Shown: positions 1-6,021, counted from the first letter of the stretch. The stretch: 7,494 nt of DNA from Candidatus Bathyarchaeota archaeon (GCA_026014905.1 JAOZHK010000160.1:1-7494); one strand, 5' to 3'. Translations and numbers: made by a program. Notes: generated by a model not told the origin, from the letters alone.

Positions 1-228
1 TAAGTCAGGTTTATCCAACTCGTAGCGAGGACATGTTTGGAGACATAACCCACACGATTTACATTCACTAACTAACCTTGGCTCCATATCATATTCTAAA
101 ACGCCAAGAAAAGGACATGTAATGTAACAAGCTGCACATTCTGTGCAGATGTCTTGAACAATCACATTCTGCTGTAACTCCTCAAATCCTTTACGCTCTT
201 TTCTGGGTTGACTGGTGGATGACATCAT
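1..228 (-). CDS. FrhB/FdhB-family F420-dependent iron-sulfur flavoprotein, N-terminal part only
   Basis: The gene runs off the left edge of the window, so only 76 N-terminal codons are visible and no stop is seen. They contain two ferredoxin-type 4Fe-4S motifs: Cys28, Cys31, Cys34 and Cys38 in a CxxCxxCxxxCP pattern, and Cys56, Cys59, Cys62 and Cys66 in a second one. Just before them is the family-typical stretch FEELQQNVI (residues 15-23). This order (short basic leader, F-x-x-L...VI, two clusters, then CPR) is characteristic of the beta subunit of coenzyme F420 hydrogenase and of related F420-dependent dehydrogenases. Those proteins transfer electrons between F420, FAD and iron-sulfur clusters in the cytoplasm. 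The catalytic FrhB domain would lie outside the window, so the partner and substrate cannot be told. Two consecutive ATG codons (228 and 225) could both start it; a weak G-rich element, GGGGCGG, lies just upstream. It follows the TraX-like gene by 90 bp on the same strand, with a terminator-like hairpin between them. An HdrC-like ferredoxin is a less likely alternative. Confidence 0.8.
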   Translation of the reverse strand, partial: MMSSTSQPRKERKGFEELQQNVIVQDICTECAACYITCPFLGVLEYDMEPRLVSECKSCGLCLQTCPRYELDKPDL

Positions 229-270
229 GTACCGCCCCGTAACATGGCCTTACCTAACTTCGTCGACGCT

Positions 271-296
271 AAAAAAGTTACGCGAACGTACGTAAC
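271..296 (-). terminator. Hairpin plus T-run after the TraX-like gene
   Basis: Read on the minus strand, GTTACG and CGTAAC form a 6-bp stem around an 8-nt loop (277-296), followed immediately by six T residues (271-276). It starts 23 nt after the stop codon of the TraX-like gene and precedes the FrhB-like gene. This is what an intrinsic terminator looks like. In archaea the T-run alone can suffice, so the hairpin may be incidental. Confidence 0.55.
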
Positions 297-318
297 AACG
301 GTAGCAAGCTAGTCCAGG

Positions 319-975
319 TTAAGCAGCACTAACCACTCGGATGAAGTAGAGTACGCTAAGATGTAGTGGATAATATGCGTAAAACAAGTATTTACGGAGA
401 GTTGGGAACCGGGGTCTAGTTGCAATTAATTGTGACCCTGAGAGATACCCGAAATGATGAAGTAGAATGAAAGGCAATGCTAATAAAGCATAGATCTGAA
501 GAGTGAATGCAGTTATAATGTGGAGAACTCCTGATGCGAAAACGCCTACTTTCAGATTCTTTCTTATGAGATTAAGGCATGCAATGAGTACAAAACCATA
601 GGCACCATAGTCCAAATCAATAAGTAAGGATAAAAATATTGGAATCAAGGCTAAGGTTGGTTGAACAAGTATTGATATCCCGGCTGCAAGAGTGAAGAAA
701 ATGTTTAGAGAGAGTGGTTCATAGTTCAGTGCAAGAAAAAACGGAATCTGAGAGATAAAAGCAAAGGCAACAAGCCTCAGAAAATAATTCTTGATGCTAT
801 GTGTACTTTCAACACCTAACACCAAAAGATAGCAATATAATGGAAATGCAATACGTCCGATGATTCGTAGTGAATCTAGCGTTGGATAAAAAATGGCTCC
901 GATATGATCAATCGTCATGGTGATAATAGCTAGAATTTTCAATATATCGCGGCCAGGATCATATTGTTGATACAT
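319..975 (-). CDS. TraX-family polytopic membrane protein
   Basis: This 218-aa protein is strongly hydrophobic, with about six to eight membrane segments. It shows the TraX family (PF05857) pattern: LKxxAIxxMxxDH near the N-terminus (Asp23-His24), GRIAFP at 40-45, a conserved LR around 66-67, and a C-terminal YAYYPLH (199-205). TraX was named for the enzyme that N-acetylates F-pilin, but chromosomal members occur far from conjugation genes and their acyl acceptor is generally unknown. Nothing here suggests conjugation, so transfer of an acyl group to a cell-surface or envelope molecule is an inference from the family only. The ATG start has a purine-rich GAAGGGA ending 6 nt upstream. It is divergent from the EamA transporter, with 167 bp between the two start codons. 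Promoter candidates on this strand are AT-rich stretches near 1011-1019 and the CATATATG palindrome at 1045-1052; neither is compelling. The length is normal for the family and no truncation is evident. Confidence 0.85.
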   Translation of the reverse strand: MYQQYDPGRDILKILAIITMTIDHIGAIFYPTLDSLRIIGRIAFPLYCYLLVLGVESTHSIKNYFLRLVAFAFISQIPFFLALNYEPLSLNIFFTLAAGISILVQPTLALIPIFLSLLIDLDYGAYGFVLIACLNLIRKNLKVGVFASGVLHIITAFTLQIYALLALPFILLHHFGYLSGSQLIATRPRFPTLRKYLFYAYYPLHLSVLYFIRVVSAA

Positions 976-1034
976 TGATTTTCCCTTCGTATACTCGAAA
1001 GCCTATTTCTTTGTATTTCTCCGTGGAGGATAAC

Positions 1035-1121
1035 ATGAGGTGGTCATATATGGGTTATGTTTCTCAATTTGTTCTACTCCATCATGCCATGATACCTAAA
1101 ATTACCAATGTATTTAATTAA
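1035..1121 (+). CDS. Possible 28-aa leader peptide or small ORF before the EamA gene
   Basis: An ATG at 1035 is preceded at 5 nt by a full GGAGG (1025-1029), the best Shine-Dalgarno match in the window. It opens 28 codons ending in TAA at 1119-1121, 21 nt before the transporter start. The peptide begins MRWSYMGYV and is mildly hydrophobic, with no recognised family. Against it: its 3' end overlaps the TATA-like box proposed for the transporter, so the two readings compete. It could be a real small protein, a leader peptide on a longer transcript, or chance. Confidence 0.2.
   Translation: MRWSYMGYVSQFVLLHHAMIPKITNVFN
1111..1118 (+). promoter_or_regulatory. TATA-like box for the EamA transporter
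   Basis: TATTTAAT begins 32 nt before the ATG at 1143. Archaeal transcription usually begins about 25 nt past the box centre, which puts the start site at or within a few bases of the ATG. The transcript would be leaderless, consistent with no ribosome-binding site just before that ATG. Confidence 0.5.
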
Positions 1122-1142
1122 TCTCAACACATTTTGCAAGCT

Positions 1143-2030
1143 ATGCACCTTCGCAAGTCCTCTTCTTTGTATATGCTGCTTGTGATTGTGTTCTGGGCCT
1201 CCACGGCAGCTGTCGGTAAGTTGCTTCTTCAGGAGCTTTCAAATATGCAACTGTTGTTCTATATCTGCATATTCGCCTTTCTCTCCATATTTGTGACTAT
1301 TCTGTATCAGCATAAAGTTATGATGGTCTCCAATTACTCTCTCTCTGACTTTGTCAATTTCTTGATAATGGGCTTTCTCGGGGTTTTTCTCTATACATTC
1401 TGCTTATTTGAGGCTATCAATTATCTCTCAGCCCATGAAGCCTTTATTCTCAATTATCTCTGGCCTATCTTGGTAGTCGTGTTTTCAGCAATCTTTTTTA
1501 AGGAAACTCTCACCACGAGAAATTTGCTGGGGATAATTTTTTCTTTTGGAGGAGTATTAGTACTCTTCACGAAAGGCAATATTCAGACTATCACCCTCAA
1601 TAATCTGACAGGTACTGTTTACGCGCTTATCGGTGCAATAGCCTATGCTTTATACTCTGCCATTAGCAAACATCAAGCGCATGACAAATATGTGAGCACC
1701 ATGTTCAATTATCTCTTCGCTGCTTTTTTCACTCTTCCCTTTCTTTCCTTCCCCTTTCATCTTCCATCGTTAACGATTCTCCAATGGAGTGCGCTCCTGT
1801 GGTTAGGCATCTTCGCAAATGGTTTCGCGTTTGTGTTCTGGTTTCAAGCACTACGGCATGGAGACACATCACACGTGACGAATTTGATCTATTTCACCCC
1901 TTTTCTATCCCTCGTGTACTCTTACTTCATTTTGGGGGAAGAGATCCTAATGACTTCATTGGCAGGCTTATTTCTCATCGTATTCGGTATTTTCATTCAA
2001 CTCTATAAAACGCGCCCGCGTGTTAGCTAG
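1143..2030 (+). CDS. EamA/DMT-superfamily transporter
   Basis: This 295-aa integral membrane protein has about ten membrane helices arranged as two EamA repeats, roughly residues 10-143 and 154-288. The repeats mark the drug/metabolite transporter superfamily. The end of each repeat carries the expected signature: NYLWPILVVVFSAIFFKE in the first (about 104-121) and IYFTPFLSLVYSYFILGEE in the second (about 248-266). Such proteins export or import small molecules such as amino acids, nucleosides or drugs; the substrate cannot be deduced here. The ATG at 1143 is chosen over a TTG at 1134 because a TATA-like box 32 nt upstream predicts a start site right at the ATG. It is monocistronic by appearance: the next plus-strand gene has its own TATA-like box. 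The last codons run through a GC-rich hairpin, ACGCG-CC-CGCGT (2010-2021), but no T-run follows. The length is normal for the family. Confidence 0.9.
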   Translation: MHLRKSSSLYMLLVIVFWASTAAVGKLLLQELSNMQLLFYICIFAFLSIFVTILYQHKVMMVSNYSLSDFVNFLIMGFLGVFLYTFCLFEAINYLSAHEAFILNYLWPILVVVFSAIFFKETLTTRNLLGIIFSFGGVLVLFTKGNIQTITLNNLTGTVYALIGAIAYALYSAISKHQAHDKYVSTMFNYLFAAFFTLPFLSFPFHLPSLTILQWSALLWLGIFANGFAFVFWFQALRHGDTSHVTNLIYFTPFLSLVYSYFILGEEILMTSLAGLFLIVFGIFIQLYKTRPRVS

Positions 2031-2130
2031 GCTCCCGTGCATCACGAACACAGATTTCAGCTCTTGATTCTAGCTTCGTAAATGGTTTATGGGGTAGAAA
2101 GGGTAATCACGTACACTAGTTGGTAGTCTG

Positions 2131-2138
2131 TATTAATA
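2131..2138 (+). promoter_or_regulatory. TATA-like box before the small beta-sandwich gene
   Basis: TATTAATA lies inside the 10-bp palindrome GTATTAATAC (2130-2139). Its first base is 32 nt before TTG 2163, the same spacing as at the EamA gene. If it is used, transcription would begin at about 2160-2163, and the upstream signal-peptide-like frame would not be transcribed from it. Confidence 0.35.
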
Positions 2139-2162
2139 CTCGTTATCTCTCCTTCGATCTAA

Positions 2163-2528
2163 TTGTATTATTGCTTGGAAGCTTCATTTTTGCCACAACA
2201 CAGGGTGCCTCCCAATCGTTTATACGCGCGCGCGTATACGCCTCGAAACGCCTCACTCATCATCCTATTCAGCAGTGAATTAGCTATGAATAACGCAAGC
2301 TACCAGATAGGATTTCGCATAGCTCTTGATAATGACATTTATCTTCCTAACGACATTGGCATCTACTATTTTCCGGTGCAAGACTATCATTTTGATATCT
2401 CGACCTTTAACTTCTATGCCCTTAATGTTACGGCCGGAACCCACAGTATTGACTTACATTGGACAGTAACTGGAAGCACCGGCTTTCTCCGAAATCTCAA
2501 TCTCATAGTATTCGCACTCCCCGCTTGA
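2163..2528 (+). CDS. Small beta-sandwich protein, possibly with a frame-broken N-terminus
   Basis: As it stands the frame gives 121 aa from a TTG that immediately follows an in-frame stop. From about residue 28 on it alternates hydrophobic and polar residues like beta strands: ASLIILFSSEL (30-40), YQIGFRIALDND (47-58), then NVTAGTHSIDLHWTV (88-102) and a final LNLIVFALP (112-120). The GTHS-x-x-LHW turn followed by a terminal LxVFALP strand resembles C1q/TNF-like jelly-roll domains of secreted or surface proteins; this is pattern recognition, not a search result. The first 27 residues in this frame are proline-rich and unlike a domain start. In another frame the same DNA encodes a secretion signal that would join this domain if the (CG)5 tract at 2225-2234 were one unit longer. 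Internal starts are GTG 2205 and ATG 2286. The stop is 6 nt from the convergent FAD oxidoreductase stop. The domain is probably real; the start and whether this copy is expressed are uncertain. Confidence 0.6.
   Translation: MYYCLEASFLPQHRVPPNRLYARAYTPRNASLIILFSSELAMNNASYQIGFRIALDNDIYLPNDIGIYYFPVQDYHFDISTFNFYALNVTAGTHSIDLHWTVTGSTGFLRNLNLIVFALPA
2221..2238. repeat. 18-bp perfect palindrome with a (CG)5 core
   Basis: TATACGCGCGCGCGTATA is its own reverse complement. It consists of five CG units (2225-2234) flanked by TATA on both sides, so it is alternating pyrimidine-purine throughout. Such DNA can form a cruciform or Z-DNA and is prone to dinucleotide slippage. A 13-bp piece, CGCGCGTATACGC (2229-2241), recurs exactly at 7458-7470. 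Confidence 0.9.
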
Positions 2529-2529
2529 A

Positions 2530-2543
2530 GCTAACTAGTTAGC
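2530..2543. repeat. 14-bp palindrome between two convergent gene ends
   Basis: GCTAACTAGTTAGC is a perfect palindrome lying between the stop codons of the beta-sandwich protein (plus) and the FAD oxidoreductase (minus); it supplies the TAG stop of the latter. Either transcript could form a short hairpin. No T-run follows on either strand, so termination here is only a suggestion. Confidence 0.6.
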
Positions 2544-3950
2544 GAGTTTCAACCGATCAAGTAGTGTCTCATGAATCACAGCTTTCTGCTTAATCAACGC
2601 GTCTTGTACTATTGTTATATCTAAGTTACGGAGGCGGTTTCCTCGACGAACCGCTAATGCTGCAGCAACTCCTGCAGCTTGACCAGTATACATACACGTG
2701 GGGATCGTACGGATGGTCCCAAGAGACTCATGGTCACATGAGATGCAGCGTCCGGCTACCACCATGTTATCAACAGTTTGTGGAAGTAAACAGCGAAAAG
2801 GAATCTGATACTCTTCAATCGAATCAAAACGGAGTTCACGACCTCCCGGCTCATGGATATCAATAACACCATATCCTTTTGCGATCACATCGTGAAATTG
2901 TGAGCGGGAGAGGATATCTGATAAAGTAATGGTGTAATCGCCAATAATACGACGAGTTTCACGAACTCCGATCTCGATTGGTGTGGCTGATAAATAGGCA
3001 TCCTGAAATCCCGGAACATATTGTTTAAGAAACGCAACGAACGTAGTAACCTGTTTCCGGACATTGACTTCCGCCTGAGTCAAGTCATGCACATCTAAGG
3101 CTGCCCCACTACTGATCCGCGTTGCGTTTATGAATACATTACCCGCACCCAACCCCGTCTTGATGTTAAAGCCATTACGGGGGCTTATGTAACCTTCACT
3201 CTCAAATGCTCTCGCTTGAAGCTTTTGAAACCCTTCGAAAATCATGTTTAATTGCTGCTGGTCGTCGGAGATCAAACCTTCAGTCTCTGGAAAATAGGTA
3301 AAAGTGAAATCATCTAAATTCGTGCTCGCGTAATCAGCAATCTGATTGAGATCCACATCGCTCATTTTAAACATCATCGTCATAGGTTGTGGAACATGAT
3401 CTTGTGGTCTCCCAATACGGTAAGGTGCTCCAGCCCACGAAGCAACATCCGCATCACCAGTTGTATCGACGATAAGTTGGGCGAAAACTGCTTGTCTCCC
3501 TGACTTAGATTCAATAATGATGCCTTTAACTTCTTTTTTCTCGTGAATGCATCCAACCGCTAAAGAATGCAGAAGGAGATCAACACGGGCTTCTTCAAGC
3601 TTTTCGAACACAACCCGTTTCATAATTTCTGGGTCAATAGGAGACATGAAATAGGTATAACTGCCATCTTTTAACCGATATCTGATGTTACCTCGTGCGC
3701 CTCCTAACGTTTGCGCACGATCAAAGATTTCTTCAGGAATACCTCCAATAACTGGGGCCTGCGGTTTCGTGACAAAACCACTTGTCATGAGTCCACCTAA
3801 ACAACCATGTTGCTCAATTACAAGTACTTCGACTCCAAGTCGGCGCGCAGCTAACGCTGCTGTTAATCCGGCTGGCCCCCCACCTACAATAACAACATCA
3901 GTATCACGTATTACCTCCGTTTGTCTCATTGGTTCTGTGATAACTCGCAT
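2535..3950 (-). CDS. FAD-dependent oxidoreductase (FAD_oxidored family)
   Basis: This 471-aa flavoprotein starts with a Rossmann fold: strand DVVIVGGGPAGLTAALAARR (18-37), with GGGPAG at 23-28 binding the FAD pyrophosphate and Glu46 placed to bind the ribose. Further family marks are VDTTGDADVASWAGAPY (161-177), GVRETRRIIGDY (328-339) and the C-terminal FAD segment MVVAGRCISCDHESLG (396-411) followed by GQAAGVAAALA (423-433). This order fits the PF12831 FAD_oxidored family, whose members oxidise varied small molecules; the substrate is not deducible. No signal peptide or membrane helix is seen, so it is probably cytoplasmic. The start is not settled. ATG 3950 has AAAGGAG directly abutting it, too close for a normal ribosome-binding site, while ATG 3929 (residue 8) lies just before the Rossmann strand. 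It follows the zinc-ribbon/RDD gene by 123 bp with its own TATA-like box, so it may be transcribed alone. The length is normal for the family. Confidence 0.88.
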   Translation of the reverse strand: MRVITEPMRQTEVIRDTDVVIVGGGPAGLTAALAARRLGVEVLVIEQHGCLGGLMTSGFVTKPQAPVIGGIPEEIFDRAQTLGGARGNIRYRLKDGSYTYFMSPIDPEIMKRVVFEKLEEARVDLLLHSLAVGCIHEKKEVKGIIIESKSGRQAVFAQLIVDTTGDADVASWAGAPYRIGRPQDHVPQPMTMMFKMSDVDLNQIADYASTNLDDFTFTYFPETEGLISDDQQQLNMIFEGFQKLQARAFESEGYISPRNGFNIKTGLGAGNVFINATRISSGAALDVHDLTQAEVNVRKQVTTFVAFLKQYVPGFQDAYLSATPIEIGVRETRRIIGDYTITLSDILSRSQFHDVIAKGYGVIDIHEPGGRELRFDSIEEYQIPFRCLLPQTVDNMVVAGRCISCDHESLGTIRTIPTCMYTGQAAGVAAALAVRRGNRLRNLDITIVQDALIKQKAVIHETLLDRLKLAN

Positions 3951-3962
3951 CTCCTTTACCTC

Positions 3963-3976
3963 AAAATATAGTTATA
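3963..3976 (-). promoter_or_regulatory. TATA-like region for the FAD oxidoreductase
   Basis: Read on the minus strand, TATAACTATATTTT lies 13-26 nt upstream of ATG 3950. A start site about 25 nt past the box would fall near 3940-3948, close to or just inside the first ATG. This gives some support to ATG 3929 as the true start. Confidence 0.35.
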
Positions 3977-4073
3977 GAGTCTTGATATTAGAGCTATGTC
4001 ATTACTCTGATAAAGTTTCAAGCATCAATTACTAGCTAAAAGGAACTCGCAAGCGTAAAAGGGCTACCCCCGA

Positions 4074-4616
4074 TTATCGACTTTTCGTAACGATCGTTTC
4101 AGAGAGATGGTTAAATAAACGTTGTTTATGCTTGGGATACATTATCCATCCCAACAGAAGATCGATCGGTAAAAGAAAGGCTTTTCCTATACTCGCGATC
4201 GCTGCATGGGATATCTCAATGGGATCGCCGTTTAACAAGGTGACTTTGATCCGCATAATCATTTTTCCAAGGGATTGCCCATTCGTTCCTTCAAGAAAAG
4301 TCCAATAGAAGAAATAGATTATCTGGTCCATTCCCACGTCAACAAATGGAATCCACCGCAAGTAGTCAGGAGCCCAGATGAAGCTTGGCCAAGCGGCTGC
4401 AATTAACAGTTTAACAGGTGTAATTATAATGCCTAGAGCAATCATATCAATAATCCATGCGATGATTCTCTCACCCCAACTCGCAACGTTAACGTGCATA
4501 GGCATAATCTCAGGTTGAATAGTACTACGAGTTATACCACTAACCGGCGCACCACAATTCGCACAGAACGCTGCATCAGAAGCGACTTCTGATCCACATT
4601 TTCGACAATAAGGCAA
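4074..4616 (-). CDS. Zinc-ribbon and RDD-domain membrane protein
   Basis: This 180-aa protein opens with a zinc ribbon: Cys4-x-x-Cys7 and Cys18-x-x-Cys21 in a CRKCGSE...FCANCGAP context. A linker of about 20 residues follows, then an RDD-type membrane domain (about 45-178). The domain has the conserved Arg50 and Asp57 in ERIIAWIID, a central GQSLGKMIMRIKV (113-125) and a C-terminal QRLFNHLSETIV (165-176). In the last motif the usual second aspartate appears replaced by Asn or His. Three hydrophobic segments (about 51-75, 97-108, 145-160) suggest a membrane-embedded protein with the zinc ribbon on the cytoplasmic side. The function of RDD proteins is largely unknown; some are linked to transport. 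The start is TTG, supported by AAGGAG nine nt upstream and by the zinc ribbon beginning at once. It is divergent from the GT4 glycosyltransferase, with 148 bp between the start codons. Confidence 0.85.
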   Translation of the reverse strand: MPYCRKCGSEVASDAAFCANCGAPVSGITRSTIQPEIMPMHVNVASWGERIIAWIIDMIALGIIITPVKLLIAAAWPSFIWAPDYLRWIPFVDVGMDQIIYFFYWTFLEGTNGQSLGKMIMRIKVTLLNGDPIEISHAAIASIGKAFLLPIDLLLGWIMYPKHKQRLFNHLSETIVTKSR

Positions 4617-4625
4617 CTCTCTACG

Positions 4626-4631
4626 CTCCTT
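4626..4631 (-). promoter_or_regulatory. Ribosome-binding site supporting a TTG start
   Basis: AAGGAG on the minus strand lies 9 nt before TTG 4616. It is one of the two clearest Shine-Dalgarno matches in the window and justifies calling the zinc-ribbon/RDD protein from TTG, as there is no ATG before the first zinc-binding cysteine. Confidence 0.6.
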
Positions 4632-4666
4632 AATCCATATAGTTTGGTAGTTATTGATAAGTGATG

Positions 4667-4677
4667 TTATAAATAAT
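4667..4677 (-). promoter_or_regulatory. TATA-like box for the zinc-ribbon/RDD gene
   Basis: The minus strand reads ATTATTTATAA here. A start site about 25 nt downstream would be near 4642-4645, giving a leader of about 27 nt that includes the AAGGAG site. This is consistent with a leadered transcript. Confidence 0.5.
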
Positions 4678-4690
4678 CAATTCATCTAAA

Positions 4691-4700
4691 TTTTATATAT
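4691..4700 (+). promoter_or_regulatory. TATA-like box for the GT4-DUF72 pair
   Basis: TTTTATATAT is the strongest TATA-like sequence in the window. The predicted start site is about 4716-4726, giving a leader of about 40 nt before GTG 4765. That leader contains AAGGAAAG, ATG 4731 and the (CG)4 tract. It lies 14 bp from the oppositely oriented box of the zinc-ribbon/RDD gene. Confidence 0.55.
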
Positions 4701-4739
4701 CCTTTCAGCAAGAACCTTTAAGGAAAGTTGATGTACAAA

Positions 4740-4747
4740 CGCGCGCG
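4740..4747. repeat. (CG)4 tract in the 5' leader of the GT4 gene
   Basis: CGCGCGCG sits inside an 8-codon mini-frame (ATG 4731 to TAA 4757) just upstream of the glycosyltransferase GTG start. AAGGAAAG (4720-4727) precedes ATG 4731. One added CG unit would place ATG 4731 in frame with the glycosyltransferase. Confidence 0.8.
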
Positions 4748-4764
4748 AACAGAATAATGAAAAG

Positions 4765-6021
4765 GTGAGACTGTTGGATCTGGTTTATTTTGTTTATGAA
4801 TATCCCCCCTACGTTGTTGGGGGATTAGGAACTTATGCAGGATATGTAACAAGAGAGTTAATTCGGCTTGGGCACGATGTAACGGTTTTAGCCATGCATA
4901 CTGCAAACACTCCGACTCGTGATATCCACAATGGTGTTGAAGTACATCGACCCATCGTCCAGAATATCGACATTAATCTCTTACTACCCATGTTCATTCC
5001 TGAAGAAATCCGGCGATGGTCAAAGGACGGACAAAAGTATTTTGGAGATATGTTTTTATATAATGTGTTGTCGGCGAGTAAGCTCGTGAATGATCTTGTT
5101 CGCTCTGAACATCGAGCGGTTGACGTAATCTCCTGTCATGATTGGCTTGGAAGTATTGGTGGAATCCTAGCAAGTAAAGGATTACACAAGCCAATGGTCT
5201 TTCACGTCCATAGCACTGAGCATGGTCGCGCGGGAAATGGTTCTCAAGTCGTGAAACGATTAGAGCGGATGGCCGCAGATTCTGCTGAAAGAGTGGTGAC
5301 TGTTAGTTATGCGATGCGGGATCACCTTGTCCAGCTCGGGTTCGATGAGCGAAAAATACGTGTCATCTATAATGGTATAGATACCGAGCGATACGCGATC
5401 TCCCGATTTTCTCCTCAAACAATTACTACTGTACGACAAGAACTTGGAATCTCTCAGGATGATTTGCTAATTTTCTTTATTGGGCGCCTCAACTGGGTGA
5501 AGGGTGCAGATATGCTGGTTCAAGCGATGCCCCAGATCGTGCAAAGCATTCCACGGGCTAAACTATTGTTGGTTGGAATTGGAGATCAACAGGAGATGCT
5601 GAAACAGGATGTGGCTCGCCTTGGACTCACAGATAATGTTATCCTGAAATACGAATTTCTCGACGAGGAACAAAAAATCAGGTATTATGCTGCAGCGGAT
5701 GTCTGTGTGTTTCCCTCCAAATACGAACCCTTTGGAATCGTCTGCACTGAAGCTATGGCACTATCCAAACCCGTCGTTGTTGGAGCACGTGGAATTAGCG
5801 GGTTTCGGGAACAAATAATTCCTAGCGGTCCAAATCAATGCGGATTTCACATCGATCCCTATAATCCCTCGGATATTGCAGAGTACCTCATTAAACTCCT
5901 TGCAGATCAAACACTTCGCACCAAATTAGGTCAAAATGCGCGAAAACGCGTCGAAGAAGAATTCACGTGGTCAAAAATAGCAGAGAATACAATCCGCGTT
6001 TATGAAGAAGCCCTATCATAA
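4765..6021 (+). CDS. GT4-family glycosyltransferase, glycogen-synthase-like
   Basis: This 418-aa GT-B enzyme transfers a sugar from a nucleotide-activated donor, with retention of configuration, to an acceptor that cannot be deduced here. The N-terminal acceptor domain (about 1-200) begins with a strand, then YEYPPYVVGGLGTYA (11-25) with the glycine loop at 19-22, and contains FHVHSTEHGR (146-155). The C-terminal donor domain (about 230-405) has FIGRLNWVKGADML (238-251), with Arg241 and Lys246 placed for phosphate binding, and EPFGIVCTEAM (321-331), the EX7E motif with Glu321 and Glu329. HSTEHGR and the YPPxxxGGLG opening recall archaeal glycogen-synthase-like GT4/GT5 enzymes, so an alpha-glucan role is possible but unproven. 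No membrane helix is seen. GTG 4765 is the start with this sequence; TTG 4774 is an alternative. It is the first gene of a pair with the DUF72 protein, 39 bp apart. Confidence 0.9.
   Translation: MRLLDLVYFVYEYPPYVVGGLGTYAGYVTRELIRLGHDVTVLAMHTANTPTRDIHNGVEVHRPIVQNIDINLLLPMFIPEEIRRWSKDGQKYFGDMFLYNVLSASKLVNDLVRSEHRAVDVISCHDWLGSIGGILASKGLHKPMVFHVHSTEHGRAGNGSQVVKRLERMAADSAERVVTVSYAMRDHLVQLGFDERKIRVIYNGIDTERYAISRFSPQTITTVRQELGISQDDLLIFFIGRLNWVKGADMLVQAMPQIVQSIPRAKLLLVGIGDQQEMLKQDVARLGLTDNVILKYEFLDEEQKIRYYAAADVCVFPSKYEPFGIVCTEAMALSKPVVVGARGISGFREQIIPSGPNQCGFHIDPYNPSDIAEYLIKLLADQTLRTKLGQNARKRVEEEFTWSKIAENTIRVYEEALS

Larger units (their letters stand above)
2120..2278 (+). other. Signal-peptide-like reading frame upstream of and overlapping the beta-sandwich gene, out of frame with it
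   Basis: A frame open from TTG 2120 to TGA 2276-2278 encodes 52 residues. Its middle is a typical secretion signal: a hydrophobic core LIVLLLGSFIFA (14-25) followed by a polar cleavage-like region TTQGASQ. It runs into the (CG)5 tract at 2225-2234. One additional CG there would carry it without a stop into the frame of the downstream protein, replacing Val-Tyr-Ala by Ala-Tyr-Thr-Pro-Arg. A weak TATA-like TTTATGGG at 2086-2093 is correctly spaced for a start at 2120. No ATG or Shine-Dalgarno sequence is present, so the start is uncertain. It may be the true N-terminus of the 2163-2528 protein. Confidence 0.4.

Noticed and set aside
1134..1142. TTG 1134 as the start of the EamA transporter
   Set aside because: It adds only three residues, and the TATA spacing predicts transcription beginning at or after about 1140, favouring ATG 1143.
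1784..2008. 74-codon plus-strand frame inside the EamA gene
   Set aside because: It lies wholly within the transporter's second repeat in another frame, and the transporter's reading is well supported.
2010..2021. GC hairpin ACGCG-CC-CGCGT at the end of the EamA gene as a terminator
   Set aside because: It lies inside the coding region before the stop and no T-run follows, so it is noted only as one of the CG-rich islands.
2612..2866. 84-codon plus-strand frame antisense to the FAD oxidoreductase C-terminus
   Set aside because: It covers the conserved C-terminal FAD-binding segment of the minus-strand gene and has no recognisable protein features.
3685..4035. 116-codon open frame on the plus strand, antisense to the FAD oxidoreductase start
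   Set aside because: It is the reverse of a conserved Rossmann-fold coding region, low in complexity and rich in Pro, Ser and Thr. The minus-strand protein is unmistakable, so this is a shadow frame.
4718..5194. Two minus-strand open frames (4718-4906 and 4994-5194) within the GT4 gene region
   Set aside because: Both overlap the conserved N-terminal half of the glycosyltransferase in antisense and show no motif or ribosome-binding site.
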